Positions 1-12,700 of a stretch of 64,000 bases of DNA are shown here, piece by piece. The DNA is from Nematostella vectensis (taxonomy: Eukaryota; Cnidaria; Anthozoa; Actiniaria; Edwardsiidae): NCBI RefSeq assembly GCF_932526225.1, contig NC_064039.1:15456139-15520138 (forward strand). The letters are read 5' to 3'. Every line of letters starts with the position of its first letter. Positions within the stretch are counted from its first letter, which is position 1. The notes under the pieces are model-generated. The model searched no databases. It was not told the origin of the DNA and worked only from the letters and a program-made list of their open reading frames with translations. The position numbers and the translations under genes were made by a program.

Positions 1-703
1 CGCGAATTACGCCAGCATAGCAATAGCGGCACTCTGTAGAGCTTTAGTGCGAAGTATGAGCAGTATGGTCTGGGCCGTGTACAGTTCAAAACCACAGAGA
101 TCTAACATATATTTTGTATTTATTATCCGTCATGATCGACCATCTTGCTAGAAAATCTATTTTTCTGTAGAGCCCGGGATGGTTTTATAATATTTATGAA
201 CCTTTCAATTATGCATTTTCCTCGGCAGTCGGCTCTGATAGCTCCTATTTCTATTATCTTCCCTACTGAAATCCTTTCTCATTGCAAACGAAGTGAAGAT
301 CTCTTGTGATAAATGTCACGTGACTATTTTCTACAAATCTTGTCGTGTGCGTGTCGTGTTGTGATCGCGAATTTGAAGTCAAGCGTATTGTCCCGAGCTA
401 GTCCTTGTAATTGTGGCTGAAAATAGAATAAAAAAAGAAGTTTTTATCTTGTTGTATTTGTTTTTTTATAGCTTCAACGATAGATCCTGACTAGTTCCGA
501 GGCGACAACGGTAGCTACATGAGAACTGTTATCATGCATCGCCCAAAAGAATGCATAGGTAGACTTCTAAGGGCGCGTTTTTTTACATTAACAGGCACAC
601 GACGACACAGCCAAAAATTGGGCTACAAACGGGCAGGGCTTAACCTACTAGCAAAGGCTTCTTTGTATTTCACTTTTATGTCTTTTTTTCATAGAGCGCA
701 TTA
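1..703. other. Intergenic, no gene seen
   Basis: I find no exon with recognisable protein similarity, no tRNA-like pattern and no tandem repeat here. The 61-codon open frame at 519-704 has no family resemblance and runs into the palindrome that starts at 704, so I do not call it a gene. Confidence 0.5.
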
Positions 704-873
704 GGCGCCCTGTTAGCAGAGTTTCTTTCCTGTTAATTTTTATCAGTTCACTTATCCGTGTCGCGAGTCTGTTCTTTCGCGTTCTCGTTTACGCGAAAGA
801 ACAGACTCGCGACACGGATAATTGAACTGATAGAAACAAACAGGAAGAAAGCTCTGCTAACAGGGTAGGCGCC
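704..873. repeat. Long near-perfect palindrome (foldback element)
   Basis: Two arms of about 80 bp (704-781 and 792-873) are reverse complements with a few mismatches and small indels, separated by a loop of about 10 bases. The arms begin and end with GGCGCC and share the blocks CTGTTAGCAGAG and GTCGCGAGTCTGTTC. As RNA or single-stranded DNA it would form a long hairpin. It has no coding capacity. It is probably a foldback or MITE-type element, but I cannot identify a clear target-site duplication or a family. Confidence 0.85.
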
Positions 874-1896
874 ATGGTGGAACGTACACACCGTGGTTAT
901 CCCGCTGTGTTCGGTCGCTTTGAAGCTTGAAGAGAGTAATGGACCCGCTGTGGATGTGGACGCTTTTCAGCCATGCGTGCAACAACATCTCAACATCGCC
1001 CAAACTGCTTTATGCCTTGGAGACCATAAAGGTCTTTGATAGAATCCCCCCGCCTTTTGGCGGCTGAATGTTTTTATTTTACAGAGACTCCTAAAAGTTC
1101 ATTAGAGAATAACTCAAACCATAGATAACAGAATAATCTGCTAGACCCTTTAATAACCAAAATTTATTTTCACAAACTAACGCTTGCAGACATCTCTTTA
1201 AGGAGAAAGGCACACTCTCTTGTGTTTTCATCTACTTGTAACCCCCTTTACAATTTTAAGTTACGATCGCATAAAGCCAAAATGCAGGTATCTTCTACTG
1301 AAAACTTATGGAATGTATTTCTTCTATTACACTTCCGATTCTATTATCTATCTAGAAATATAATTGCGAGTGTCATTTGCGTGCACTAAACTCGACCTCG
1401 ATAGAAGTACTATATTTGACAAAAGAGCATTTTGTTAAATGAATTTGAGCCTCATACGAACCGAAAAGAGCACAAAGAACTCAAGCTAATGCTTGAAATA
1501 TATTTGTAGGACCAGAAGCTGAAGATCCTAACCTCGCGGTAACCGAGGTTATGCGGTAACACAATGTTAAACAATCTGTTGCTGCCACATCTTCGAATTC
1601 ACGCTTAGCAGAAATATCTATATTGTATCGCGTTCATCAATCTGTTGTAAAACCTGCAAAGTTCACAATCCACTGAAAAATTCTGGAAAAAATGCGGTAA
1701 CGGAGGTTACGCTCTTATCTCTACACTCCAATTTGGCATTATTTAAAATAGGTAACTTTTCGAAGTTACCATTCTCAAGAAAAAGTACTTGGTCGGTAAA
1801 GAACCGACTGACCATGGGCTTTAGTTTAGGCTTGTTAATATCATCTATCATCCATACTTACTGCCTGAAAAAACATTGTTAATTGAGGTAACGGAG
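874..1896. other. Intergenic with small hairpins and a recurring GGTAAC motif
   Basis: No gene seen. Two adjacent short stem-loops occur at 1021-1035 (AGACC/GGTCT) and 1050-1063 (CCGCC-TTTT-GGCGG), the second followed by a T-rich stretch. An inverted repeat AACCTCG...CGAGGTT lies at 1530-1550. Variants of GGTAACSGAGGTTA recur at 1538-1551, 1696-1709 and 1888-1901, the last one at the left edge of the mobile element that follows. Confidence 0.5.
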
Positions 1897-2763
1897 GTTA
1901 CCGCGAAGCGCCGCGTGAGCGGAAGCCCCATACCTAAGAAAAAGTGGTATATAAAACAAATATGGTAACAAATATTGGTCAGTCCGTCCGTCCCTTAAAA
2001 GCATCGTATGACAACCAAAACTTGGCAGGTGTCACGTATGTCTCCAGGGAAGTGCAAAACTTTGTTCACGTGATTGGTGACGTCATCGATGGCGTCACTA
2101 GAAGCAAAAATATGCTGACGTCATCAACATAAAAAATATTTATATTTCACGAAGGAAACATCATATGGCAACCAGACTCGGTAGGTGTCATGTAGGTGTC
2201 AAGGGGGGTGCAACAATATGGTCATGTGTTGCGTGACGTCATCGATGACGTCACTTAAAGCAAAAAACGTGATTAAAAGCAAACCTTCATATCTTTTGAA
2301 AGAAACATTATTCAACAACCAAACTCGGTAGGTGTCATGTTGGTGTCAAGGGGGTGCTCCAATATGGTCACGTGATTGTGACGTCATCAATGACGTCAAA
2401 AGAAGAAAAAATATGCTGACGTCATCAAATTAAAAAATATTCATATTTCATTAAAGAAACATCGTGTGACAACACTAAACTCGGTAGGTGTGATGTATGT
2501 CTCAAGTGGGGTGCAATGAGATGGTCAGAAGACGTCATCGATGACGTCAATAAATTAAAACTACCCTGACGTCGAAACATCGTATGACAACTAAACTTGT
2601 TCGTGTAATGTTGGGGGAAGGGGTATAACAAGTTGGTCGCGTGATCCTGTGAAATCGTTGACGTCGTCAAAAACAGAATTATAATAATATTTAATATTTT
2701 TAAAAATTATTAAGCGAATTATTAAGCGAATTAGCAAAGATTTTGTCGTTTGGAGCTCCGCTT
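1897..2763 (+). mobile_element. CRE-palindrome repeat element, copy 1
   Basis: This is a second copy of the element at 6779-7805. Both share the start (CGCGAAGCGCC, then CCTAAGAAAAAG), the CCGTCCGTCC tract and the end TTTGGAGCTCCGCTT. The interior is a degenerate tandem repeat of about 130-140 bp containing the phrases GGTAGGTGTCATGT and AATATGGTCA. Most units carry paired CREs, TGACGTCATCGATGACGTCA, a perfect palindrome seen at 2234-2253. The left terminal repeat of this copy is altered, so its left edge is approximate. There is no coding capacity; it looks like a non-autonomous DNA transposon. Confidence 0.75.
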
Positions 2764-3778
2764 TTAGGCAATGCCTAAATCATTTTGATTTGCCCCAGTA
2801 AACCTCCTTAATTCCAGGGCTTTTTATTGAAAGTTAGGCTGTGGACAGAAATGGGCAAAACTGGCAGCTTTCAAGTCAAATTGAAGAAAAATGGCGATTA
2901 TTTGCTCAAAAAAGCCGTTTGAAAGGTCTAGCTTTGTACCTTGGAAAATATCAATATCTGATAGGATAATATTCTGTCCACTTTAACAAAAAGACAGGTT
3001 TTAATCGCAATGTGTACATTTAGCGTAGAATGGGCATTTTTATTAAAACGTTCAGCCTGAGATTTCGAACCAAATTTTAAGAACATGCTAAGAATATTCC
3101 GAGTTCCAGATAGCAGAAAAATGTTTTTTTTAGTCCTGATGCGTTATAAAATGCAGAATAAAATTGTGCTCATACTAGCAACCTTATGCTATTGATCATT
3201 AGTGTAATTCTCTTCCTAATAATTCATTGGTTCATTATTATATTCTTACAAATTTAAGAACATTGTTAGGAATATATTATTATTATTAATGTTCCGAAAA
3301 TGAGAATGGCTCAGCCTCGTCTGAAAAATAGACGTTCTTATAAAAAACCATAATTTCACAACTTGCGATTATCTAAAGTCACGGACAGCACTAAAGATTT
3401 CCGCGATAAAAGTTTGTTTTCACTTACAGTACCGCTCAACACTCAATGTAAGGGCTATTTCACTTACAATTCACTTTTATATTTAATTATTATATCTGTT
3501 TCCCGATCTTATTCTAACAGATATCAGGGAGATTTTGCACGATTTACCATGGAAGTGCTGTACATAATAACTTACCCTGATTGGCTGATTGCCATTTTGC
3601 TGGTGCTGATTGGCTGGATATTTTTTGATTGTCAAGTTTTGGTCATATGATCACAACATTTGATCAACGCTCCTGCAACGAAGCCTGGTCCAGCTACGAC
3701 TTTGCTTGCTCGTTTTACCTGAAAAGTTTGCAAAATTTAAACTCTACGGTATTGCTTTCGCAAGCGTAAGGCTGAACA
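2764..3778. other. Intergenic, upstream of NDRG
   Basis: AT-rich sequence without recognisable exons. The last 120 bases before 3779 presumably hold the NDRG promoter and 5' UTR, but I see no TATA box or other core element that I would call. The 95-codon open frame at 3363-3650 resembles no known protein. Confidence 0.4.
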
Positions 3779-6700
3779 ATGAGTGAGGAAACTCCTAAGC
3801 AAGAGAGAGTGAGTTATTAGTTGCAATTAGACTGTCCGTTTGACATACAAGATCGCCCTGGACCTTTATATGGTATTTCTTACTGAAACCGTATTCTTCT
3901 GTACAGGTAGAGAAGGTTGGGGATTTGACTGTATATATCGAGGTGAGTCTTCGTTTATTTTGTTCACTTGCTTAGAACATTAACATTTTGTAGTCATGAA
4001 ATAGTCATACGGAATTTAGTACTTTTCTGGGAGCAGATGAGTTCGCGTCTTCTCTAGCTACGAGCGACCATTTGCATACTGTTTGCTGCGAGCCAGTTGA
4101 CTTATCCGATTTATTCACCTCTCTTTAAAAGGGCGAGGAAGCCAAAGATAAAACCGACGAGAAAGAAAATGTCAAGAAGAAGGATGTCATGATCACTTTC
4201 CACGATTTAGGAATGAATCGTAAGTTGTATTGTCCCTCCTTTTGAATGTGCGAAAAGTTGTTGTTTCACGTTTGTCTTTGTAATGATACGAGGACACAAT
4301 TTGTAATTTGCACTCTCTCTTGAATTACCTTCATGAATTTCCGTGACAAAAAAAAGTGTATAGTCCCTCGCTTCTATGTGTTAACAGTTTATTAATTATT
4401 CAAATGATCTAAAGAAGGGATAAACTAAACGTTCTGTGTTTTTCGCTGTCTGTGTTGGCTAATTTCGAGGTGTTGTTTGTGGAGCTGAAGTAACACGTGC
4501 CCTTTCTTCATCAGCCAGTGGGCGGTAACCACTTGATTTGTCCCAGTCCTGTGACTATTTCCTCTAGAATTTGGTGCAGCTCAGCCAAGAAAAAAGCATG
4601 ATTAGAATATACCTTTCGGCAGGAAATAGCTATGTTTGTGTTTGTACCCTACTTTCCGGGCTGTAACTCGCATTAGTTATCACGGAATGGCATATCTGCA
4701 AATTTTAACAAGGTCGAAGGTTCAGGAAAAATACAAATCTTTACAATTATCTATTGACTTGACGATGCATGGTGGACAGTGAAATAATACGTTATTTTTA
4801 TGTTTGATCGGCATGTGTTTATTGTCATCTATTTACTCCTTTAAAGGAATAAATTAAACAACCATTGTAAACTCGCTCATACATGCTTCAGTTAACCAAA
4901 GTGTTCAAAGCCTACTCATTGTTGAGTTCAATCAAGCTGAAACTAAAACATTCTACCTTGGAAATATTATCGTTCTCGTGGTTTCTACAGTTGTTGCTTT
5001 ACTATTGACATATTTTTTCACGATTTTAAAACGTTATACAATTATATACAATTCATACCACAAACCACAAACATCTCACAAAGTTATTCCTTTTATTCTA
5101 ACAAGATGTCTAGGGAAACTAACAATTTCTTTAGCAGTAACATCCAGCAACCTATCATGTAAATTTTTGTTTTCTTCTAAACAATGCCTTCATAATTTGT
5201 GGATTATATGGTTTCTAATTATAGTGACTTCCTTCCTGTTCTTTAAGCTATTAGCAATTAGAAGCACTTTCAAACAACACAATGTTTCTCACTGTCGCTT
5301 TGCATCTTTAATGGTTTTATCACTAATGATAGTGGAAAAATATATTCATTTTTTTTTCCGGGCCCGGTATCCATCAAATCGCGCACTCTGATTGGCTCTC
5401 ATGAGGTATACCGGAGTCACCTCCAAAGCTCAAAATAGTTGATTTGTAAAATGACCATCGAAAACGGGATTTTTACTCCCGAGGTTATAGATCTTCATAC
5501 TAAAACGGCATTTTATTTGTCATTTTATCTAGAACCATTGACTTTACGGAAAATTAGCTTCAAACTCCCTGTGTTTTGACAATTTCCCACCATAATAATT
5601 TTGCAATGTGCGCAACAATAGTTTGCTGGAAGTTTATTTGTGATAAAAAAGGGAGCAAATGGTCTCTTCATACGAAGAAAAACGGCAAATCAATCTAGGA
5701 ATTTACCTTTACCTGAATTAACCAGCTTAACGTATCCACATTCAAGAGAAGTTCTTTAGTGAACGTATCTTCTGTGGAGGATTTAAAGTGAAGAAGACAT
5801 TTCTACAATAAATTCGAGTTGAGAACGACATATCAATTTGGACTTAATTATTTGACAAAATTCTTGGTCAAAACTCAGAGAATGTCTTCATTGGAGGTTC
5901 TGTATTTCTGGAGGATTAAACGCGTTGTGTGGAAATACAAAATGGAGTTTATTGAATGATCATAAGCAAACAAAATCTTCACAAACATTGACGAAAGTCA
6001 GAAGCGAAACCTTGCCTTGTGCAACCATAAGTCTGTAAGGTAAAAAAAAGTGGAAAATCTATTGAGGCAAAAAATAAATATGTTATTTCCCAGCTAAGGA
6101 AATAACCGTGACTTCTGCCTTGAAAAAGTATTTTCAAGACCTCGGCCACAGAATTTCACGATTCGGACCTCCCAGCTGGCAAATAACATATATATATATA
6201 TATATATCGTGAATTGACTATATCTTTTTTTTTTCAGATAAAACTTGTTTTGAAAAGTTCCTAATGCATGAGGACATAAAGAGCATCAAAGATCGCTTTG
6301 TCATCTACCACTTAGATGCCCCTGGACAGGTGAAGATTTGTAGGGAATCACGTCTTGTGTTAACGTTTTAGTTTTTTGCAGTGTTCTTTTGACAGATCCC
6401 CTGAATTAAAAAAAATCAAGATTATAATGGTAGACCACAGCCACATTATAAAAAGTTAAAATGTATAAATTTGTTTATAGACTTTCATAGCATATATGTT
6501 GTGGTTTGAAATGTGGCATGGTTTGAATTTTTTTCAAACTGGTTTGAATTTTTCAAACTAGCTCATTTTTGGATACCTAGCATTCTAAAAGGGATTTTAT
6601 TTTTGGGGAGTCATTAATAAAACAGGGGCTTGGATTTTTTGGGGGTTGGGAGGTGTAACTAAAAGAACTAGATAAAAGATTATGCAAATATCCCCTTTTC

Positions 6701-9700
6701 AAACCAGTTTTAACAATTTCAAACCAAGAAGCATTTCAAACCACAACATATACAAATAATAGACCTTGTTCAAGCTATAGCGGAGCTCCCACGTGGCGCG
6801 AAGCGCCAAGTAAGCAGAGCCCCTTACCTAAGAAAAAGTTGTATTTAAAATAAATATGGGGACAAATATTGGTAACCCATCGACTCAAGTTTTCGTGACA
6901 TGTTGTCTGTCCGTCCGTCCGTCCCCAAAAAGAATCGTAGGACAGCCAAACTTGGCAGGTGTCATGTAGGTGTCAAGGGAGATGCAACAATATGGTCACA
7001 TGTTGTGTGATGTCATTGATGATGTCAGTTTAAGCAAAAAACATGATAAAAAGCAAAAACATTCATATCTCTTGAAAAGAGCTCCAATATGGTCAGGTGA
7101 TAGTGACGTCATCAATCACGTCACTAGACGCAAAATATGCTGACTTCATAAAAATAAATAAACATGCATATCTTGTGAAAGAAACGCTGTATAATAACCA
7201 AACTTTGTAGGTGTCATGTATGTGTCAAGGGCAGTGCCAAGATATGGTCACATGATGTGATAATGACGATGACGTCACTTTAAGAAAAACTATCCCAATG
7301 TCATATCTATATTCATATCTTCTAAACAAAACATATAACAACAAAACTTGGTAGGTGTCATGTATATGTCAAGGGGGGGGACCAATATACTGGTATTCAC
7401 GTGATTTTGATGTCATCTATGTTGTCACTCGAAGCAAAAATATGCTGACGTCATCAAAATAAAAATAAAAATATTGAACGAAACATATGCCAACTAATCT
7501 TGGTATGTTTCATGAAAAGGTCAAGGGGGGTGCACTAATATAGTCACATGATTGTGAAGTCATCAATGCATCACATGACCATCTCATTGCACCCTACTTG
7601 AAACATACATGGCACCTACCGAGTTTGGTTGTCAGACAATGTTATGGGTCATGTATATGTTAGCGGTAGGGGAAAGGTATAAAAAGTTAGTTGTGTGATC
7701 TGTGAAATCGATGACATCTCAAAGTCAGAAATATAATAATAATAATTAATATTCTTTAATAACCGGAAATAAGCAAAGAAAGATTTGGTTGTTTGGAGCT
7801 CCGCTTTAAGGCAGTCTATATATTGGATTTTATCACATAAACAAAAATAACTTAAAGTTAAATTGGTAGAGCTAAAGAGTTGACTTTAACATATTGTTTG
7901 CTTGTATTTCCTAGGAGACTGGAGCTGAAAATCTCTCGAATGAGTAAGTTTTCATGAACTAAGTAACTAAGCCATTATGGTCATTACTGTGCTTAGGGTT
8001 AATGATAGCTGTGTTCTCATGAATTCAGTAACTATGCTATAGTTGTGGTGTTATTACTAGGCTAAGGGTTAATCAAAGCTGTGCCTAACTGTTTGTATTT
8101 GGTTGCTTAGTTACCAGTATCCTACTATAAATGAACTTGCGGACATGGTTGGGAAAGTGTTAGATCATTTTGCGTAAGTACTTACTAACCTTACTTTTAT
8201 TAAGTGAAACTATTAGATAGTCTGCATCTGTCGTAGAACAAATTGAGCTTTGTCCTCCCACCACCACACTCACAAATCTGAAATGATTTGGTATCCTTGG
8301 ATTGTATTGTGTACCTTTTCCTCTTAGCACATTAATCTGATTTTAGAGTGTGGATGTCTATGTTAAGACTTTCTTGGCCCTGACTCATTCAGAGATCAGG
8401 GGGTCGTTTCTCAAAACTCCTGGTAATATCCGGGCCCGTTAGGGTACTGGGAGAGTTTTTGGGATACTTTTCCGGGAGAGGAAGAGCGCTTCTCAAAGCT
8501 TGCGGTAGCGTCCCAGTTGTTTACGGGTTCCCTATAAGCAAATTATCATTTTCAGGGTAAATGAATAGATTGGCTAAATAATTATTGAATATCAATTAAA
8601 ATCGTAGATTTGTCGATGTCTGTAGACAACTGGTACCCCAAACACTGCCGTGGCATCAGCACTTTTTCAAAAAAAGACAAAGAACAAGTAGATAAAGTCT
8701 CATTTTGTAGCAAACTTCCAATACCTTTGCAAAGTTGTTTACATTTTTTAGGCGCACGGTGACAGCTAAATGTCAAATCATTTGACAGAAAAGAAACCTG
8801 ATTGGCTGGTAGGGAATCCCATAAAATGATGTTAGCCGTGATTGGCCCACTTCTTTCCAGGCAGTGATATGGTTTCCTCAAGTGATGAAAATTCACTACA
8901 ACTTGACACAACTTGAAAATGGCGAGATTTAATCGGAAAAAAGCACCAAATTGGATAGTTCAAGTTGGCCAATTCTAGATGAATAGTTGATCTATAAATT
9001 CAGCTGAAATATTAAGGAAAAACATCGTTTTGGGTATCAATTATCGCATTAAAAGTAATTCCCGGTAAGTTAACGGAAGCTCTTGAGCTCCCTTAAATTA
9101 CCGGGCGAGTTACCGGGATTTCTTCCGGGCCTGACAATAACAGGCATTTTGAGAAACACCCGTAAAGTTTATCGGTGGCTTACCGGGTTACTTTCCAGGT
9201 TTCCGGGCTTATCGGGACTTTTGAAAAATGACCCCCAGACCAGTTGTTAACAAATGGGGGACTTGTGCTGAGAGATTACTTTTGATTTTTTGTAAGCGCT
9301 GAAAAAGTTGCTTTTTGTTGCTGTTATTTTGCTGCTAAAACCCTGAGGGCCCGCTAGTTTGCCACCCAAACAGTCACATGACCTCTTAGTGCAAGTCCCC
9401 TATTGCCTGGGATTGTAAGTGAGCAGGACATCAGAACCTTTAAAGTTTGCCTGTCCAGTGGAATGTTTTGTCCACTTCAAAAATTGCACTTTAATAAGGG
9501 CAAATCATGCGATCACAGATATTTGAGAGTGCGATTTGGCCCTTACGGTAACAGAGGTGTTGCCTGTGGTTAGATGCATGGTACGTATAGTCATTAGGTG
9601 AAACTGGTTGCTGTTTATCATAACTCACAAAAGAGCTTCTTCTCTCGTGTAGTTTGGATGACGCTGTTTGCTTTGGAGTGGGATCAGGAGCAAATATCCT

Positions 9701-12700
9701 TTGTCATCTAGCAGTAAGTAAATATTATCATCATGCTTATATTTCATATTTAAACTTTTTCATATGTTCTTCTAAGAACCCCAAGATTTAGCGCTGTTTA
9801 ACAGGCCACACACGCTAAATTATCAGTCACATCCTTAAAGAAACTCATCTGTATTTCACATTTTTGGTTAAAAAAATCACTGGAGATTGCTACATAATTG
9901 ACCACAAGTATACTGTGTTTGCCACTTTAACATGATATTCCATGATTTTTTTTTTATTTTGGCTGCATCACCAAAGAGGGCAAAACTATGAAACACAATT
10001 TTCTAATTCAAGGGTTTGCCTGCTCATTTGGATTATTTCAGTTACTACAGTACGGAAAGGTCCTTTTTTTTGGGGGGGGGGGGGGGGGTGCTACTGTAAG
10101 TTGAATGTTTTTCTGGTTCAAAAATTTCGACCCTACCCTAATCTAAAGCACAAAAATGGTGGCCCTCCACCAAAAAGGCAACAAATTAAGGCCCTCCCCC
10201 AGAACAAAAAAAAAAGCTAAAAAAGAGTATTGGTTAGTGTATTGAAACTATACAATAGTCTTGAGATGCTCTACACAGCAAATTCTTCACACCCACAAAT
10301 GTAATAAACCCACATGTTATAAAAAGTTGGCCACAAATGTAGACAAATGAGTGTCGTGCTGTACGAACAAAAAAAGGGGATTGGGCACTTTGCCAAGAAA
10401 AAAAATTGTTTATATTTTGTTAACCAGAATATGGCCTGAATTTCACCGTTTCAAACTTAAATTGTGGGGTGTGTGGAGACAGACAACTCCCCTTCACACC
10501 AAATTATTGTGTGGGGGAGGGGAGCACTGGCTGAGACATTCCCAAAAAGCCAATGCATAATACACCACCAAGCCACAAGTGTTGATTTTGAGCCCATTTT
10601 CAGGGGTGTAAATAACATTGTATAGGGGGTCGGGGGGCATGCTCCCTGTGAAAATTTTGCCATTTTCATATATATGAAATGCTAATTATTGTTAAAACCT
10701 AAATAGAAAACAGCACCATAAGCTCCTGAAAAGTTGGGGGGGGCAAACTTTGACATTAATTTATTTAAATTCAGTGATGGAAGTTAATAAAACCAAAACT
10801 GCAAAAGATAAAATAGTAGAAGCAGCACTTTAGGGGATGATGAATTTTAACGCCAGACAAATGAAAGCCATGAAAGTGCAAGCAGAATGTGTATCACATT
10901 AATTTATCTGTTTTGTAGGGGGTCTGGGGTTATCTCCAGAAAAGTTTTGAAATTCCAGACCTTTAGGAGGCTCTAGGAAATTGATCAGAACACCTGTTCG
11001 AAAATTAAGGCTCTCCCTTAGACCCTGTATCAAAATTTGAGGCCCTCCTCCAAATCGATGCTCAAAAAATTGCAACCCTCCCCCAAAACATAGCAGCCCC
11101 CCTTAAAAAATGAGCCTTCCCTAATGTTCAAAAGTCATGAAAAACAAATTGGTGACTTACAAATCACATGACTTTTTGTGTGGCAAATGTGCATGTGCTC
11201 AGGCTTCAAAATAACATCAACAAAAAGCACATATTTGGCTCTTACAGTATGTATACACCAACTAGTTTCTCTGTCAGAATAGAAACTACATCATTTTGTT
11301 GTTCTGATCTTTATGTGCATCAAAGTCCATTTGCACTTGAGTTTGTTTTATATCAGTGTCCCTTTCATGTTTTCATGTCCATTAAAGGGTGTTTAACAGG
11401 TATGCTTTACTTGCTTCAGCTTGCCAGCAAATGGAAGGAGAGGATCCTTGGGCTGATTCTGGTTGAGCCTTGTGGTGCAACAAGCAGCTTCAAGGAGTGG
11501 GGAGAAGCGAAGGTGTCTCTACTTTCTTTTCGGTTTAAAAATACTTATAGACACAACAACTCAAGAAAAATGTAGAAACCAATTTTTAATATGTATGATT
11601 TCTTTTCTTTAAAAATGGTTCATTCTTTATTATATAGGTTATTCCATATTTATGTTGCTGTTGTGAATCCTAGGTCAAGAAATGGCAGCTGAATGCGAAG
11701 GGCTTCACCGAAGGAACAGCTAATTACCTCAAGTGGCATCACTTTGAAAGGGTAGGTGGTGAAAAAAGGAAAGATATAATGTACACAAGGCTTGCTCATG
11801 TGTCAGTGATTGCTTTGCTCCAGAAAACAGGCAAGCCCAACATTGAGTTGATGGAAAACTTCTGTGATGAGATGAAGAAGAATATCAACCCTCACAACCT
11901 AGCTGCTTTCCTCAATTCTTACATGCAGTAAGTGACAATTACCTTACCAAATATCTTGGAATTGTTTACTCAAACCCTCAAGGATACAGCCCCATTTTTT
12001 ATAATACAGTTCATGCCCCTGGTGAAGATTTTGGAGTCTTCACATGTTGTATGATTATTTTCTTATTATGACCCTGTTGCTTGTCTAAGTCACCCTACTC
12101 ATAAACATTTTTTTTATAGTCGACCAAACATATTGAATGAAGCAAAACAGAGTGTCAAGGACAAGTCTGTCTCGTAAGTCTCATGGCCTTCCATAAAAAT
12201 GATCCCAGTAGTCGTTTCACAGTTTTGTAATGTTTTTGTTTGCTTGCAGGACTACAGCATATATTATGGTTGTTACTGGAGAGCATTCACCTCACAAAGA
12301 ACAATCGGTAATGCCATCAGATCCAATCAGAAGATCACCTATTAGCTAAGAATCCTGACATTGTTTCAAAGTGATAGTGGTAGAAGCTAAAATTTAGTTC
12401 ATTACAAAAAAAACTGGGAGTAAAATATAATTTATTATATATTTCCTCTATTTTAGGGGTTTTCCCAGGAAATTTTGTCTCTATAGGCATATACAGTATT
12501 TCGTCTTTTGAATGGCCCATGTCGACTAGCACTGCTCTAACAGTCAGTATGTTCTGAGAACATTACAATTCAATAATTATTGTCATTTTATACTTTAGTT
12601 ATGATGCCATGTGTCATGTTACTTTTTAAGTATTCAAACACATTAACTTTTATTTCTGGTCCAAGGAACAATTTTTCCGTGTGTTAAGTCCTGTGGATAG

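Noticed and set aside
1021-1070. Two adjacent stem-loops followed by T-rich sequence, resembling a bacterial terminator or small RNA 3' end
   Set aside because: The context is an animal genome; no snRNA, histone stem-loop or tRNA consensus is present, so I note the hairpins without calling an RNA gene.
4978-5391. 137-codon open frame with a hydrophobic N-terminus
   Set aside because: It lies inside NDRG intron 3, matches no family I know and has AT-driven composition.
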